In this document: piece after piece, positions 27,458-35,598 of the stretch
Layout of the letters: each line of letters begins with the position of its first letter
Position numbering within the stretch: position 1 is the first letter of the stretch
Assembly: GCF_028550395.1 (NCBI RefSeq)
Contig: NZ_JAQQKW010000003.1
Span: forward strand, 186,001 to 250,000
Origin: Asticcacaulis currens
Lineage (GTDB): Bacteria; Pseudomonadota; Alphaproteobacteria; Caulobacterales; Caulobacteraceae
Length of the DNA: 64,000 bases
Direction: 5' to 3'
Program-made: the position numbers and the translations under genes
Notes under the pieces: generated by a model
Told to the model about the DNA's origin: nothing
Databases searched by the model: none
What the model saw: only the letters and a program-made list of their open reading frames with translations

Positions 27458-28798
27458 TTAAAAACGCGTGTACTCAGTGATAAACCCTTCCACCGCCGCC
27501 ACGAGGCGGTCAATGGCCTCCGGTGGGGTTTTGGGCGAAATCAGCATCATATTATGGAAGGGCGCGATCAGCACCCCGCGATTGATCAGATAGAGGTGCA
27601 GGGCCTCCAGCAGGTGCGGGTCCAGAGCGCGGCGCATTTCGGCAGCGTTTTGCGGTTCAGGCGCGGCAAAGACCAGCTCGGCCCGCGCGCCCACATGCAC
27701 CACCGACCACGGCACCTGATGCTGCGCAATCACAGCCCGCAGTTTGGCCACAAGGCTTTCGGCCCCGGCCTGCATCCAGGCATAGGCGTCCGGGGTCATG
27801 ACCTCGCTCAGCATGGCCTTCATGCCCGCGATAGCCAGCGCGTTGCCGGACAAGGTGGTGCCTATGCCGGACGAACCCGGCCCGATGGCGGCCTGAGCGG
27901 CGTCCATGCGCGCGGCGACCTCGGCCGTCACGCCCCACACGGCGGCCGGCACGCCTCCGGCAATGGCCTTGCCTACGGTCAGGACGTCGGCGCGCAGACC
28001 GTGTTCGCGCACATAGCCGCCAAAGCCCGACGACAGGGTATGCGTCTCATCGTAAACCAGCAGCGTGCCCGTCTCGTCACACAGGGTGCGCAGGCGCTCA
28101 TGATAGCCCTCAATCGGCAGGATCATGCCGCAATTGGTCATGACGGGTTCGAGCATGACGGCGGCGATCTCACCGGTGCGCAACGCCGCTTCCAGCGCCG
28201 CCAGGTCGTTAAACGGCACGACGACGCTGTGCTGCGTCAGGTCGGCGACCTGCCCGATCAGACCGGTTTTATGAACAACCTGCCCGTCCTTCAGCACCAC
28301 AAAGGCGTCATCGACCATGCCGTGATAGGCCCCGTCGATAAACAGGATTTTGGCGCGACGAGTGATGGCCCGCGCCCAGCGGATGACGGCGCGATTTGCG
28401 TCCGATGCTGTCGTCGCGCACTGCCACACCGGCAGGCCGAAACGATCTTTCAGAAGCTGCCCCACCTCAAGGCTGGAGCGGGTCGGCAGCATGAAGCCCA
28501 CCCCCTGCCCGGCCTGCGCGGCGATGGCGCGTTGCAGTTCCTCGCGCCCATGGCCGAACATGGACGGGGTGTCGCCCAGACAGAAGTCGTCATAGGCGTG
28601 GCCGTCGACGTCCCACAGGGTGGCGTCCTTTGCCCGCTCAGCATAGAGCGGCACGGGCGAGGCCCAGTCGTGCATCCAGTGCATCGGCACGCCGCCGCGC
28701 CACACGCCCTTGGCCGCTTCGGCCAGAGCGACCGTTTTCGGATGGGTCGCGGTGAACAGGCGCTTTTGTTCGGCGAGGCAGTCAGACAGAGACGTCAA
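27458..28798 (-). CDS. Class III aminotransferase, HemL-like, of the polyamine locus
   Basis: A 446-residue PLP enzyme of the class III fold. Cofactor Lys is in DVLTVGKAIAGGVPAAVWG, and the phosphate site in TTASDANRAVIRWARA resembles glutamate-1-semialdehyde mutase (NSGTEA...). The usual FDEV box is DETHTLSSG. It is thus not a plain GabT. Its overlap (4 bp) with the gabD-like gene suggests it supplies succinate semialdehyde or another aldehyde to that enzyme, e.g. from GABA. The start codon appears to be TTG within a TTGA overlap. The true substrate is unknown. Confidence 0.75.
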   Translation of the reverse strand: MTSLSDCLAEQKRLFTATHPKTVALAEAAKGVWRGGVPMHWMHDWASPVPLYAERAKDATLWDVDGHAYDDFCLGDTPSMFGHGREELQRAIAAQAGQGVGFMLPTRSSLEVGQLLKDRFGLPVWQCATTASDANRAVIRWARAITRRAKILFIDGAYHGMVDDAFVVLKDGQVVHKTGLIGQVADLTQHSVVVPFNDLAALEAALRTGEIAAVMLEPVMTNCGMILPIEGYHERLRTLCDETGTLLVYDETHTLSSGFGGYVREHGLRADVLTVGKAIAGGVPAAVWGVTAEVAARMDAAQAAIGPGSSGIGTTLSGNALAIAGMKAMLSEVMTPDAYAWMQAGAESLVAKLRAVIAQHQVPWSVVHVGARAELVFAAPEPQNAAEMRRALDPHLLEALHLYLINRGVLIAPFHNMMLISPKTPPEAIDRLVAAVEGFITEYTRF

Positions 28799-30246
28799 CC
28801 CAGCCCCCCGAAGCTGATGAACTTGGTCTCCAGAAATTCCTCAAGGCCTTCGACCGCGCCTTCACGGCCCAGACCCGATTCCTTGACCCCGCCAAAGGGC
28901 GCGACCTCGGTGGACATGACTCCGTCATTGAGGCCGACCATGCCCGCCTCAATGGCCCGCGTGACGCGCCAGCCGCGCTTGATGTCCGTCGTGAAAGCAT
29001 AGGCCGCCAGACCGAACGGCGTGTCGTTGGCCAGAGCGATGCCTTCGTCTTCGGTGTCGAACGGATAGAGCGCCGCCACCGGGCCGAAGATTTCCTCATC
29101 GAACATGCGGGCCTCACGCGGCACGTGGGTCAGGATGGTCGCCGGGAAGTACAACGGCCCCTGAGTCTCATCGACCTTACCGCCCAGCACGACCTTAGCG
29201 CCCTTCGCCACCGCGTCGTCAACCAGTTGCGTCACCTTGGTCGCCGCCTTCTGATTGATCAGCGGCCCAAGGCCTGTGCCCTCTTCCCAGCCCGGCCCGA
29301 GTTGCAGACGTTTGGCTTCGGCGGTCAGACGTTCGACAAAGGCGTCATAGATGCCGCGCTGCACGAAGATGCGGTTGGCGCAGACGCAGGTTTGCCCCGA
29401 ATTGCGGAACTTCGACAGGGCCGTCGCCGGGACCGCGATATCGAGGTCGGCGTCGTCAAACACCACCACCGGCGCATTGCCGCCCAGCTCCAGCGAGATC
29501 TTCTTGATGGTAGAGGCGCACTGTTCATAGAGCTTCTTGCCGACCGGCGTGGACCCCGTGAAGGAGAACTTTTTGATGCGCGGATCGGTGGTCAGGACCT
29601 GCCCCACCTCGGCGCCGCTAGCCGCCGTCACAATGTGGATCAGGCCTTCGGGCACCCCGGCCCTGTCGGCCAGTTGCTTCAGCGCCAGCGCGCTCAGCGG
29701 CGTGTCTTCGGCGGGTTTCAGCACCGCGGCGCACCCGGCGGCCAGCGCCGGCCCCAGCTTGCGCGTAATCATCGACAGGGGGAAGTTCCACGGGGTCACG
29801 GCGCCGACCACGCCAACCGGCTGCCGGATCGTCAGCAATTGTTTGCCCGTCACCGGGGCCGGGATGGTGCGGCCATAGGCGCGCTTGCCCTCTTCGGCGA
29901 ACCATTCGATGAAGGCCGCCGCATAGGCCACTTCGCCGCGCGCTTCTTTGATCGCCCGACCCTGTTCCAGCGACACCAGAAGGCCCAGCGCCTCCTGATT
30001 CTGCATCAGCAGATCGTGCCATTTTTCCAGAATCTTGGCACGTTCCTTGGCGGTCTTGGCGGCCCATTCGGACATGGCGGCCTGAGCGGCGGCGATGGCG
30101 GCCTCGGTCTCTTTCGCCCCCATATCGCGCACATAGGCCAGCACCTCGCCGGTCGAAGGGTTGTAGGAGGCAAACGCCTTATAGGCGGGCGGCGTCTGGC
30201 TGATGGCGTCGCCGAGGATGTCGAGAATGGCGGGGGTGAGTTTCAT
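28795..30246 (-). CDS. gabD: NAD(P)-dependent succinate-semialdehyde dehydrogenase (GabD-like)
   Basis: A 483-residue aldehyde dehydrogenase. Catalytic residues are in LELGGNAPVVVFDDAD (general base Glu) and NSGQTCVCANRIFVQ (nucleophilic Cys); TGSTPVGKKLYEQC is the coenzyme loop. GabD-type enzymes oxidise succinate semialdehyde to succinate, ending GABA catabolism. It lies 4 bp after the puuC-like gene and overlaps the aminotransferase, so the three are one transcript. Confidence 0.85.
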   Translation of the reverse strand: MKLTPAILDILGDAISQTPPAYKAFASYNPSTGEVLAYVRDMGAKETEAAIAAAQAAMSEWAAKTAKERAKILEKWHDLLMQNQEALGLLVSLEQGRAIKEARGEVAYAAAFIEWFAEEGKRAYGRTIPAPVTGKQLLTIRQPVGVVGAVTPWNFPLSMITRKLGPALAAGCAAVLKPAEDTPLSALALKQLADRAGVPEGLIHIVTAASGAEVGQVLTTDPRIKKFSFTGSTPVGKKLYEQCASTIKKISLELGGNAPVVVFDDADLDIAVPATALSKFRNSGQTCVCANRIFVQRGIYDAFVERLTAEAKRLQLGPGWEEGTGLGPLINQKAATKVTQLVDDAVAKGAKVVLGGKVDETQGPLYFPATILTHVPREARMFDEEIFGPVAALYPFDTEDEGIALANDTPFGLAAYAFTTDIKRGWRVTRAIEAGMVGLNDGVMSTEVAPFGGVKESGLGREGAVEGLEEFLETKFISFGGLG

Positions 30247-30250
30247 GGCT

Positions 30251-31771
30251 TTATACCGTATAGCTGATCGAGACGGACTTCAGATCGGCATACTTATATA
30301 GGGCGTGCAGGCTGCGATCGCGACCAAAGCCCGACTGTTTAAAGCCGCCGAAGGGCAGCGTAATGTCGCAGGCGTCCCAGCCATTGACCCAGACCAGCCC
30401 GGCCTTGAGCTGTTTCGCCGCCCGCATGGCGCGCCCGACATCCGCCGTCCACACCCCGGCGGCCAGCCCATAGACGGTATCGTTGGCCAGTCGCAAGGCC
30501 TCGGCTTCGCCCTCAAAGGTCAGGACCGACAGGACCGGCCCGAACACCTCTTCGCGGGCCAGCACATTGTCCGGCGTGATGCCGTCAATCAGCGTCGGCT
30601 CGACATAGAAGCCGCCGGTGTCGCGCCTGACCCGGCCGCCACCCAGCCGCAGCGTGCCGCCCCCCGCCTGCCCCTTGGCGATATAGTCGAGCGCCGTGTT
30701 CATCTGACGCTCGGAAATCATCGCCCCGAAGGCGGTTTGCGGATCGAAAGGATCGCCGACCGTGATGGTCTTGGCCACCGCGATCACCTTTTCAAGGAAG
30801 GCGTCCTTGATAGAGGCTTCGACGAATAGACGCGAGGCCGCCGTGCACACCTGACCCTGATTGTAGAAGACGCCCCAGGCGGCGTTCTGGGCTGCCGCTT
30901 CAAGGTCGGGGCAGTCGGCAAAGACGATCTGAGGCGACTTACCCCCTAATTCCAGCGAGACGCGCTTTAGGTTCGACTCGGCCGACGCCTTCATCAGTTG
31001 CCGCCCCACCGGGCCCGACCCGGTAAAGGCGATCATATCGACCTCCATATGGCGGGCCAGCGCGTCCCCGGCCTCATGGCCGAAGCCGGTTACCACATTG
31101 AACACCCCGGCGGGCAGTCCGGCCTCGATGGCCAGCGCCGCCACATAGAGCGCCGTCAGGGACGACAGCTCGGCGGGTTTGAGCACCACCGAATTGCCCA
31201 TGGCCAGCGCCGGGGCGACCTTCCACATGGCCATGTGCAGCGGGAAGTTCCACGGCACAATGGCCCCGATCACCCCCAGCGGCTCGTGTTCGGCATAGGA
31301 GAAACGGCCCTGCGGGGCGGGTGCCACCTCGCCATAGATCTTGTCGAGCGCCTCGGCGTAGTAACGCACGCTGTTGATGGCCAGAGGGATATCGACGGCG
31401 CGCGCATCGCGGATCGGCTTGCCCGTATCAAGACATTCGAGCAGGGCCAGAGTCTCCGCGTGCGCCGTCATCAGATCGGCCAGGGCGTGCAGCACCTTTT
31501 TCTTGGCCTTTGGGGCAAGGTGGTGCCAGCGCCCGTCTTCAAAGGCCTGACGCGCCGCGCGCACCGCCGCATCAACATCGGCGGCGTCACAGGCGGGCAG
31601 CCGGTTGATAAGGCTATGGTCGCGCGGAGTATGATTATCGAAGGTGCGACCGGACGCCGCCGCCGTCCATTGCCCGTCGAGAAAGGCCTTGTCGGGCTTG
31701 TACACGACTTTCAGGGCTTCAAGCACCCCGGACAGGTCGGCAGCAGACGTGGCAATCGGCGCGGGCAGCAT
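30251..31771 (-). CDS. Aldehyde dehydrogenase of polyamine catabolism (PuuC/KauB-like)
   Basis: A 506-residue NAD-dependent dehydrogenase with catalytic motifs LELGGKSPQIVFADCPD and NQGQVCTAASRLFVEASI. Length and the TFDNHTPRD N-terminal region resemble PuuC/AldH, which oxidise gamma-glutamyl-aminobutyraldehyde or 4-aminobutanal. It is the first gene of puuC-gabD-aminotransferase, preceded by a perfect 16-bp ATTTGTGATCACAAAT palindrome. A ketoglutaric or other aldehyde specificity cannot be excluded. Confidence 0.83.
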   Translation of the reverse strand: MLPAPIATSAADLSGVLEALKVVYKPDKAFLDGQWTAAASGRTFDNHTPRDHSLINRLPACDAADVDAAVRAARQAFEDGRWHHLAPKAKKKVLHALADLMTAHAETLALLECLDTGKPIRDARAVDIPLAINSVRYYAEALDKIYGEVAPAPQGRFSYAEHEPLGVIGAIVPWNFPLHMAMWKVAPALAMGNSVVLKPAELSSLTALYVAALAIEAGLPAGVFNVVTGFGHEAGDALARHMEVDMIAFTGSGPVGRQLMKASAESNLKRVSLELGGKSPQIVFADCPDLEAAAQNAAWGVFYNQGQVCTAASRLFVEASIKDAFLEKVIAVAKTITVGDPFDPQTAFGAMISERQMNTALDYIAKGQAGGGTLRLGGGRVRRDTGGFYVEPTLIDGITPDNVLAREEVFGPVLSVLTFEGEAEALRLANDTVYGLAAGVWTADVGRAMRAAKQLKAGLVWVNGWDACDITLPFGGFKQSGFGRDRSLHALYKYADLKSVSISYTV

Positions 31772-31787
31772 GGCAAAACCTCCGGCA

Positions 31788-31803
31788 ATTTGTGATCACA
31801 AAT
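31788..31803. promoter_or_regulatory. Perfect 16-bp operator ATTTGTGATCACAAAT
   Basis: Fully symmetrical site 17 bases upstream of the puuC-like ATG. It is the best copy of the GTGATCAC core shared with the gntR, potF and ald upstream regions. Position and symmetry suit a dimeric GntR/FCD repressor. Confidence 0.65.
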
Positions 31804-31994
31804 GGAACATGGCGCAAACGCAGTCGTCAAGCCTTAATCTCCCGCCTGCGGCGCAGCCGTGGGAGGGGGACCATCCGCGAAGCGCAGGGACAGCGGATGT
31901 TGGGAGCCGGTGACTCGGAGACGTCAACAGCCGCGTCCCTTGTCACCTTCGCTGGTCTTGCCCCCATGCCGTCGGCACAGGGAGAAGAAAAGGT
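31804..31994. other. Intergenic region between the puuC-like gene and gntR
   Basis: 191 bp with small G/C-rich inverted repeats (ctcccgcctgcggcgcagccgtgggag near 31840, and a ccatccgc...gcggatgt pair), resembling family B repeat debris. It probably includes the gntR terminator. No gene is supported. Confidence 0.4.
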
Positions 31995-32702
31995 TTACCT
32001 CTTCAACGCCTCCAGCATCAGCTCCATGCCCTCGTGCACGTCGTCCGACATATGCTGACGCACGGCCGCGGCATCGCCGGATTCAAAGGCGCGGATCAGT
32101 TCCTGATGGTGGTCCTGCGGCAGTTGCACGGTCCCTAGCCGCCCGAAGACCACACGCATGAACGGCCCCGATTGCAGCCACAGCGTCTTGGCCATATCGA
32201 GAAACAGATCCGCCTGCGCCAGCCTGTAGATGCGGAAATGAAAGGCGTGGTTGGCCTGCATATAGCCATCGACATCGCCCTTGGTCAGCGCCGCCATCAG
32301 GCGCTGATCGTCGGCTTTCAGCTCGGCAATCGTGTCCCTCGTCATCGCCGCCACGGCGCGGAAGGCCAGTTCCGGCTCAACCCACTGGCGCGCCATCATC
32401 AACTGTTTCAGGCGGTCTTCGGATAGGGAGGGCACACGCAGGCGCTTATTCGATGGCTGAAGCTCAAGCGCCTTCTGCGCGATCAGGCGGCGCACCGCCT
32501 CACGCACCGGCATGGGGCTAACGCCCAGCCCGCTGGCCAGGGTGCGCAAACTGACCGACTTCCCCGGCGGAATCTGCCCCTGAATCAGCAGGGTGGCCAG
32601 CGCCTCATAGACCTGATCATGGACAGAGGCGTCCTCGTCACGCCCATCGAACCCACCGCTTAGGGCGTTGGGCGTAAAGACGTTCAGCGCCGGAAAGGTC
32701 AT
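31995..32702 (-). CDS. GntR-family transcriptional regulator (FCD/FadR subfamily)
   Basis: A 235-residue protein. The winged helix-turn-helix spans residues ~28-95 (HDQVYEALATLLIQGQIPPG, then LASGLGVSPMPVREAVRRL). An all-helical FCD ligand domain follows (about 105-230). It likely senses a polyamine or breakdown product and controls the surrounding operons. The ATG at 32702 is chosen since the extension upstream overlaps the operator and the divergent promoter. A TGTGATCACA palindrome lies 18 bases upstream of the ATG, so autoregulation is likely. Confidence 0.85.
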   Translation of the reverse strand: MTFPALNVFTPNALSGGFDGRDEDASVHDQVYEALATLLIQGQIPPGKSVSLRTLASGLGVSPMPVREAVRRLIAQKALELQPSNKRLRVPSLSEDRLKQLMMARQWVEPELAFRAVAAMTRDTIAELKADDQRLMAALTKGDVDGYMQANHAFHFRIYRLAQADLFLDMAKTLWLQSGPFMRVVFGRLGTVQLPQDHHQELIRAFESGDAAAVRQHMSDDVHEGMELMLEALKR

Positions 32703-32719
32703 AGAGACGGCCTCGAAAA

Positions 32720-32729
32720 TGTGATCACA
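32720..32729. promoter_or_regulatory. TGTGATCACA operator in the gntR / aminotransferase divergent region
   Basis: Perfect 10-bp palindrome in the 127-bp spacer between gntR (minus) and the omega-aminotransferase (plus). One bound dimer could control both directions. Confidence 0.6.
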
Positions 32730-32829
32730 AAACAGCGGACGAGCGCACAAAAGGACTGGCAGAGCTGTGTATAGCCTGTAAGCTGTGGACGGACAATTGA
32801 AATGCCTGTTGTTTAAGGGAGACCCGGCC

Positions 32830-34161
32830 ATGGACTCGTCTGATCATTTCCCCTCACCCGACGCGCTAAGTTCGTTCTGGATGCCCTTCACGCCCAACCG
32901 GGCCTTCAAATCCGGGCGGCACAAACTGCTGGTCGAAGCCGACGGCATGTATTACCGCAGCCACGACGGCCGCGAGATTCTGGACTCCACGGCAGGCCTT
33001 TGGTGCTCTAATGCCGGGCATAATCGTCCCAAAATCACGGCGGCCATTCAAAAGCAGGCGGCGGTGCTGGACTTCGCACCGACCTTCAACATCGCTCATC
33101 CGCTGGCGTTTGAATTTACCCACAAACTCAGCCACATCCTGCCCTACGACCTGAAAAAGGTCTTTCTGACCAATTCCGGTTCGGAGGCCGCCGATACGGC
33201 GCTGAAGATCGCCCTCGCCTATCATCGGATGCGCGGCAATGGTGCCAAGACGCGCCTGATCGGGCGTGAGCGCGCCTATCACGGCACGGGTTTTGGCGGC
33301 ATCAGCGTCGGCGGCATCGTCAAGAACCGCATGCACTTCGGCACGCTGCTGACCGGGGTCGATCATCTGCCGCACACCCACTTGCCGCAGAATGTTTTTT
33401 CCAAAGGCGAGCCGGAACATGGGGCCGATCTGGCTGACGCGCTGGAACGGCTGGTGACGCTGCACGACGCCTCGACCATCGCCGCCGTGATTGTTGAGCC
33501 GGTGGCCGGTTCGACCGGCGTGCTGATCCCGCCGAAGGGCTATCTGAAACGGCTGCGCGAGATTTGCGACAAGCACGATATTTTGCTGATCTTTGACGAG
33601 GTGATTACCGGTTTCGGGCGGCTGGGGACGCCGTTTGCGGCGGACTATTTCGACGTGCGCCCGGACCTGATCTGCATGGCCAAGGGCATCACCAATGCCA
33701 CCGTGCCGATGGGGGCCGTCGGCGTGTCGAACCGCATCTACGACACCTTCATGCAGGCCTCGGAAACCCCGATCGAGCTGTTCCACGGCTATACCTATTC
33801 CGGTCACCCGCTGGCCTGCGCCGCCGGGATTGCCACGCTGGAAACCTATGAAGAGGAAGGCCTGTTCGCACGCGCCGCCGAAATATCCCCCTATTGGCAG
33901 GACGCCGTCCATTCGTTGCGCGACGCGAAGCACGTCATCGACATCCGTAATCTGGGCCTGATCGCCGGGATCGAGCTGACGCCGCGCGAAGGGGCCCCCA
34001 CGGCCCGCGCGCTGGAGGTCTTCGACCGCTGTTTCGAGGCGGGTCTGCTGATCCGCGTCACCGGCGACATCATCGCCATGTCACCGCCGCTGATCATCGA
34101 AAAGGCGCACATCGACTGCATCGTCGAAACCCTGCGCCGCGTGCTGGATCAGACGGCTTAG
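32830..34161 (+). CDS. Omega-amino acid/polyamine:pyruvate aminotransferase (SpuC/beta-alanine transaminase-like)
   Basis: A 443-residue class III aminotransferase. The opening FWMPFTPNRAFK is characteristic of omega-amino acid:pyruvate transaminases. Further motifs are TNSGSEAADTALKIALAYHR (PLP phosphate), LIFDEVITGFGR and the cofactor Lys in MAKGITNATVPMG. In Pseudomonas SpuC converts putrescine plus pyruvate to 4-aminobutanal, and sister enzymes use beta-alanine. Either fits this locus. The ATG at 32830 has a GGGAG site; a start at 32785 would overlap the presumed promoter. Confidence 0.85.
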   Translation: MDSSDHFPSPDALSSFWMPFTPNRAFKSGRHKLLVEADGMYYRSHDGREILDSTAGLWCSNAGHNRPKITAAIQKQAAVLDFAPTFNIAHPLAFEFTHKLSHILPYDLKKVFLTNSGSEAADTALKIALAYHRMRGNGAKTRLIGRERAYHGTGFGGISVGGIVKNRMHFGTLLTGVDHLPHTHLPQNVFSKGEPEHGADLADALERLVTLHDASTIAAVIVEPVAGSTGVLIPPKGYLKRLREICDKHDILLIFDEVITGFGRLGTPFAADYFDVRPDLICMAKGITNATVPMGAVGVSNRIYDTFMQASETPIELFHGYTYSGHPLACAAGIATLETYEEEGLFARAAEISPYWQDAVHSLRDAKHVIDIRNLGLIAGIELTPREGAPTARALEVFDRCFEAGLLIRVTGDIIAMSPPLIIEKAHIDCIVETLRRVLDQTA

Positions 34162-34171
34162 AGCCTCGTGA

Positions 34172-34320
34172 TTTACATGCGAGCACCTCCCCTGATTTCA
34201 GGGGAGGGTGGCGCGTAGCGCCGGGTGGGGTTAAAGCAGCGGCGTTAACCCCACCGTCTTTGACGCCTAGGCGGCGTCAAATCCACCTCCCCTGAAATCA
34301 GGGGAGGTGCTATAGCGAGG
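34172..34320. repeat. Large nested inverted-repeat element (family B-like)
   Basis: A perfect 25-bp inverted repeat (34183-34207 against 34286-34310), each arm itself palindromic (cctcccctga/tcaggggagg), encloses two more hairpins: gtggggttaa/ttaaccccac (34225-34254) and tttgacgcc/ggcgtcaaa (34259-34281). Outermost cctcg/cgagg arms and a following T-rich stretch suggest a transcription stop after the aminotransferase. Confidence 0.7.
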
Positions 34321-34348
34321 TGTTGTTTTTACCTAAAATAATACTTCT

Positions 34349-34612
34349 CTAAATCACCGACACGATCAGCGCGAACAGACTAAAGATCGCGCAGCCCAGC
34401 ACATTGACCCATCGCCCACCCAGCCTGCGCACGGTTGGCGCAAAGCGCGCGACCAGCAGGATCAGCACCAGCCAGATGGCCCACAGACCCTCCGGCTTAC
34501 CCTCACCATTGAGGATCATCCCGCCCCACAGAAACAGGACCGACAGCAACCAGTAAAGCGGTGCGCAGATGACACCCGTCATGTGCCACAGGGCGGCGAT
34601 CAGTGTTTTCAT
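34349..34612 (-). CDS. Small hypothetical membrane protein (87 aa)
   Basis: Not recognised. An 87-residue protein with three hydrophobic segments: residues ~3-32, 40-60 and 68-87. It starts with ATG at 34612 (MKTLIAALWHMTGVICAPLY). A short charged loop (GEGKPEG) separates the first two helices, and VRRLGGR the last two. Convergent with the omega-aminotransferase. It may be a genuine small inner-membrane protein; there is no functional clue. Confidence 0.55.
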   Translation of the reverse strand: MKTLIAALWHMTGVICAPLYWLLSVLFLWGGMILNGEGKPEGLWAIWLVLILLVARFAPTVRRLGGRWVNVLGCAIFSLFALIVSVI

Positions 34613-34681
34613 CAATGAGCCTCTGCTTTTACGGAATTCTTACGGAATCGCGCGGATATCCTTGCCTGAAATTTTGTATTC

Positions 34682-34728
34682 GCGCGCATTTGATTCCGAA
34701 AACCGTTTCACACTTTTCGGAATGCGCT
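34682..34728. repeat. Family A palindromic repeat, copy 3
   Basis: attccgaaaaccgtttcacacttttcggaat core with gcgcgcat/atgcgc outer arms, in the spacer upstream of the 155-residue membrane protein. Confidence 0.75.
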
Positions 34729-34791
34729 CTAGCCTGTCAAACGGCCATAGTGTGCCGCACAATCGATCTGTTCAATTTCAAGGGGCGCGTC

Positions 34792-35259
34792 ATGTTTAAT
34801 CTGTCGGAACAGCTATCTGAGCTGCGGACCACCCTGATCGTCGTCGTCCTGATGGTCGCCGCAGCCATTATCGGTCTCGCCTGGGCCAGTATCGGCCTGT
34901 TCAACGCCCTGCAAATCTGGCTGGGGCCGATCTGGGGGCCGGTGGCGCTGGGCGGCGCGATGATCCTGCCGCTGATCTTGTATGTACTGGTCAAGCAGGC
35001 CGGCAAGCGCCGCCGCGAGGAACAGCAGGCCCTGCTCCGGGCCCAGACTCAGGCGGCCCACGCGCAGTCATCCATCGTGCATATCCAGCGCATCCTAGAT
35101 GCCCTCAAAGGCCGCTCGCCCGTACTGGCCAGCGCCGCCGCTGTGGTCGCCGGGCTTCTGGCCTCGCGCTTCCCGTCGCTGCTGGCCATCGTGTCCGAGC
35201 TGATCTCGGCCTGGGGCGAAGACATGCGTCGCCGCGCCGCCGAACGCGACGACGACTGA
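34792..35259 (+). CDS. Hypothetical two-helix membrane protein (155 aa)
   Basis: Not assigned to a family with confidence. It has an amphipathic start (MFNLSEQLSELRT), two membrane helices (residues ~14-38 and 47-68), a basic/Gln-rich segment (KQAGKRRREEQQALLRAQTQ) that may form a coiled coil, a hydrophobic amphipathic stretch (about 108-135) and an acidic/arginine tail. The topology recalls small holin-like or YqjE-type envelope proteins, but this is only a resemblance. The ATG at 34792 was chosen since upstream sequence is a family A repeat. Confidence 0.6.
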   Translation: MFNLSEQLSELRTTLIVVVLMVAAAIIGLAWASIGLFNALQIWLGPIWGPVALGGAMILPLILYVLVKQAGKRRREEQQALLRAQTQAAHAQSSIVHIQRILDALKGRSPVLASAAAVVAGLLASRFPSLLAIVSELISAWGEDMRRRAAERDDD

Positions 35260-35302
35260 GGCTTCCCCTCACCCCTTCCCGCAGATTGACCTGACACTTA
35301 AC

Positions 35303-35324
35303 ATACTATAGGGGGGTATAGTAT
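35303..35324. promoter_or_regulatory. DmeR operator: palindrome around a G6 tract overlapping the start codon
   Basis: Perfect arms atactata and tatagtat flank GGGGGG. RcnR/CsoR-class repressors recognise exactly this plan (TACT-G6-AGTA in RcnR). The last two bases belong to the ATG of dmeR, and the G tract is also the only possible ribosome binding site. Confidence 0.75.
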
Positions 35325-35598
35325 GGGACATTTGCACGCCAATAAGGACAACCTCACCGCCCGCGTGCGCCGCATCGCCGGGCAACTGACGGCCATTGAA
35401 AAAGCCATCGACGCCGGCGCGCCGTGCGCCAGTGTGCTGCAGCAGGCGGCCGCCGTGCGCGGCGCTGTCAACGGGCTGATGGACCAGCTGATCGAAGAGC
35501 ATCTGCGCGAACACGTCGCGCGCCCGGACCTGAGCCCCGAAGCCCGCGCCAGCGGCACCGAGGAGCTGCTGGCCGTTATCCGCCGGTACGCCAAATGA
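35323..35598 (+). CDS. dmeR: Ni/Co-sensing repressor of the RcnR/CsoR family (DmeR-like)
   Basis: A 91-residue all-helical repressor. The residues that bind Ni(II)/Co(II) in E. coli RcnR are present at the same positions: His3, Cys35, His60 and His64. This argues for a nickel/cobalt rather than copper or formaldehyde sensor. RGAVNGLMDQLIEEHLREH is nearly the RcnR core. It overlaps the exporter gene by 4 bp (ATGA), the dmeRF arrangement known from Rhizobium and Agrobacterium. Metal binding should release it from the operator over its own start codon. Confidence 0.88.
   Translation: MGHLHANKDNLTARVRRIAGQLTAIEKAIDAGAPCASVLQQAAAVRGAVNGLMDQLIEEHLREHVARPDLSPEARASGTEELLAVIRRYAK

Noticed and set aside
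27428-29002. 524-codon plus-strand frame over the HemL-like aminotransferase
   Set aside because: No domain motifs; composition and position are those of an antisense shadow.
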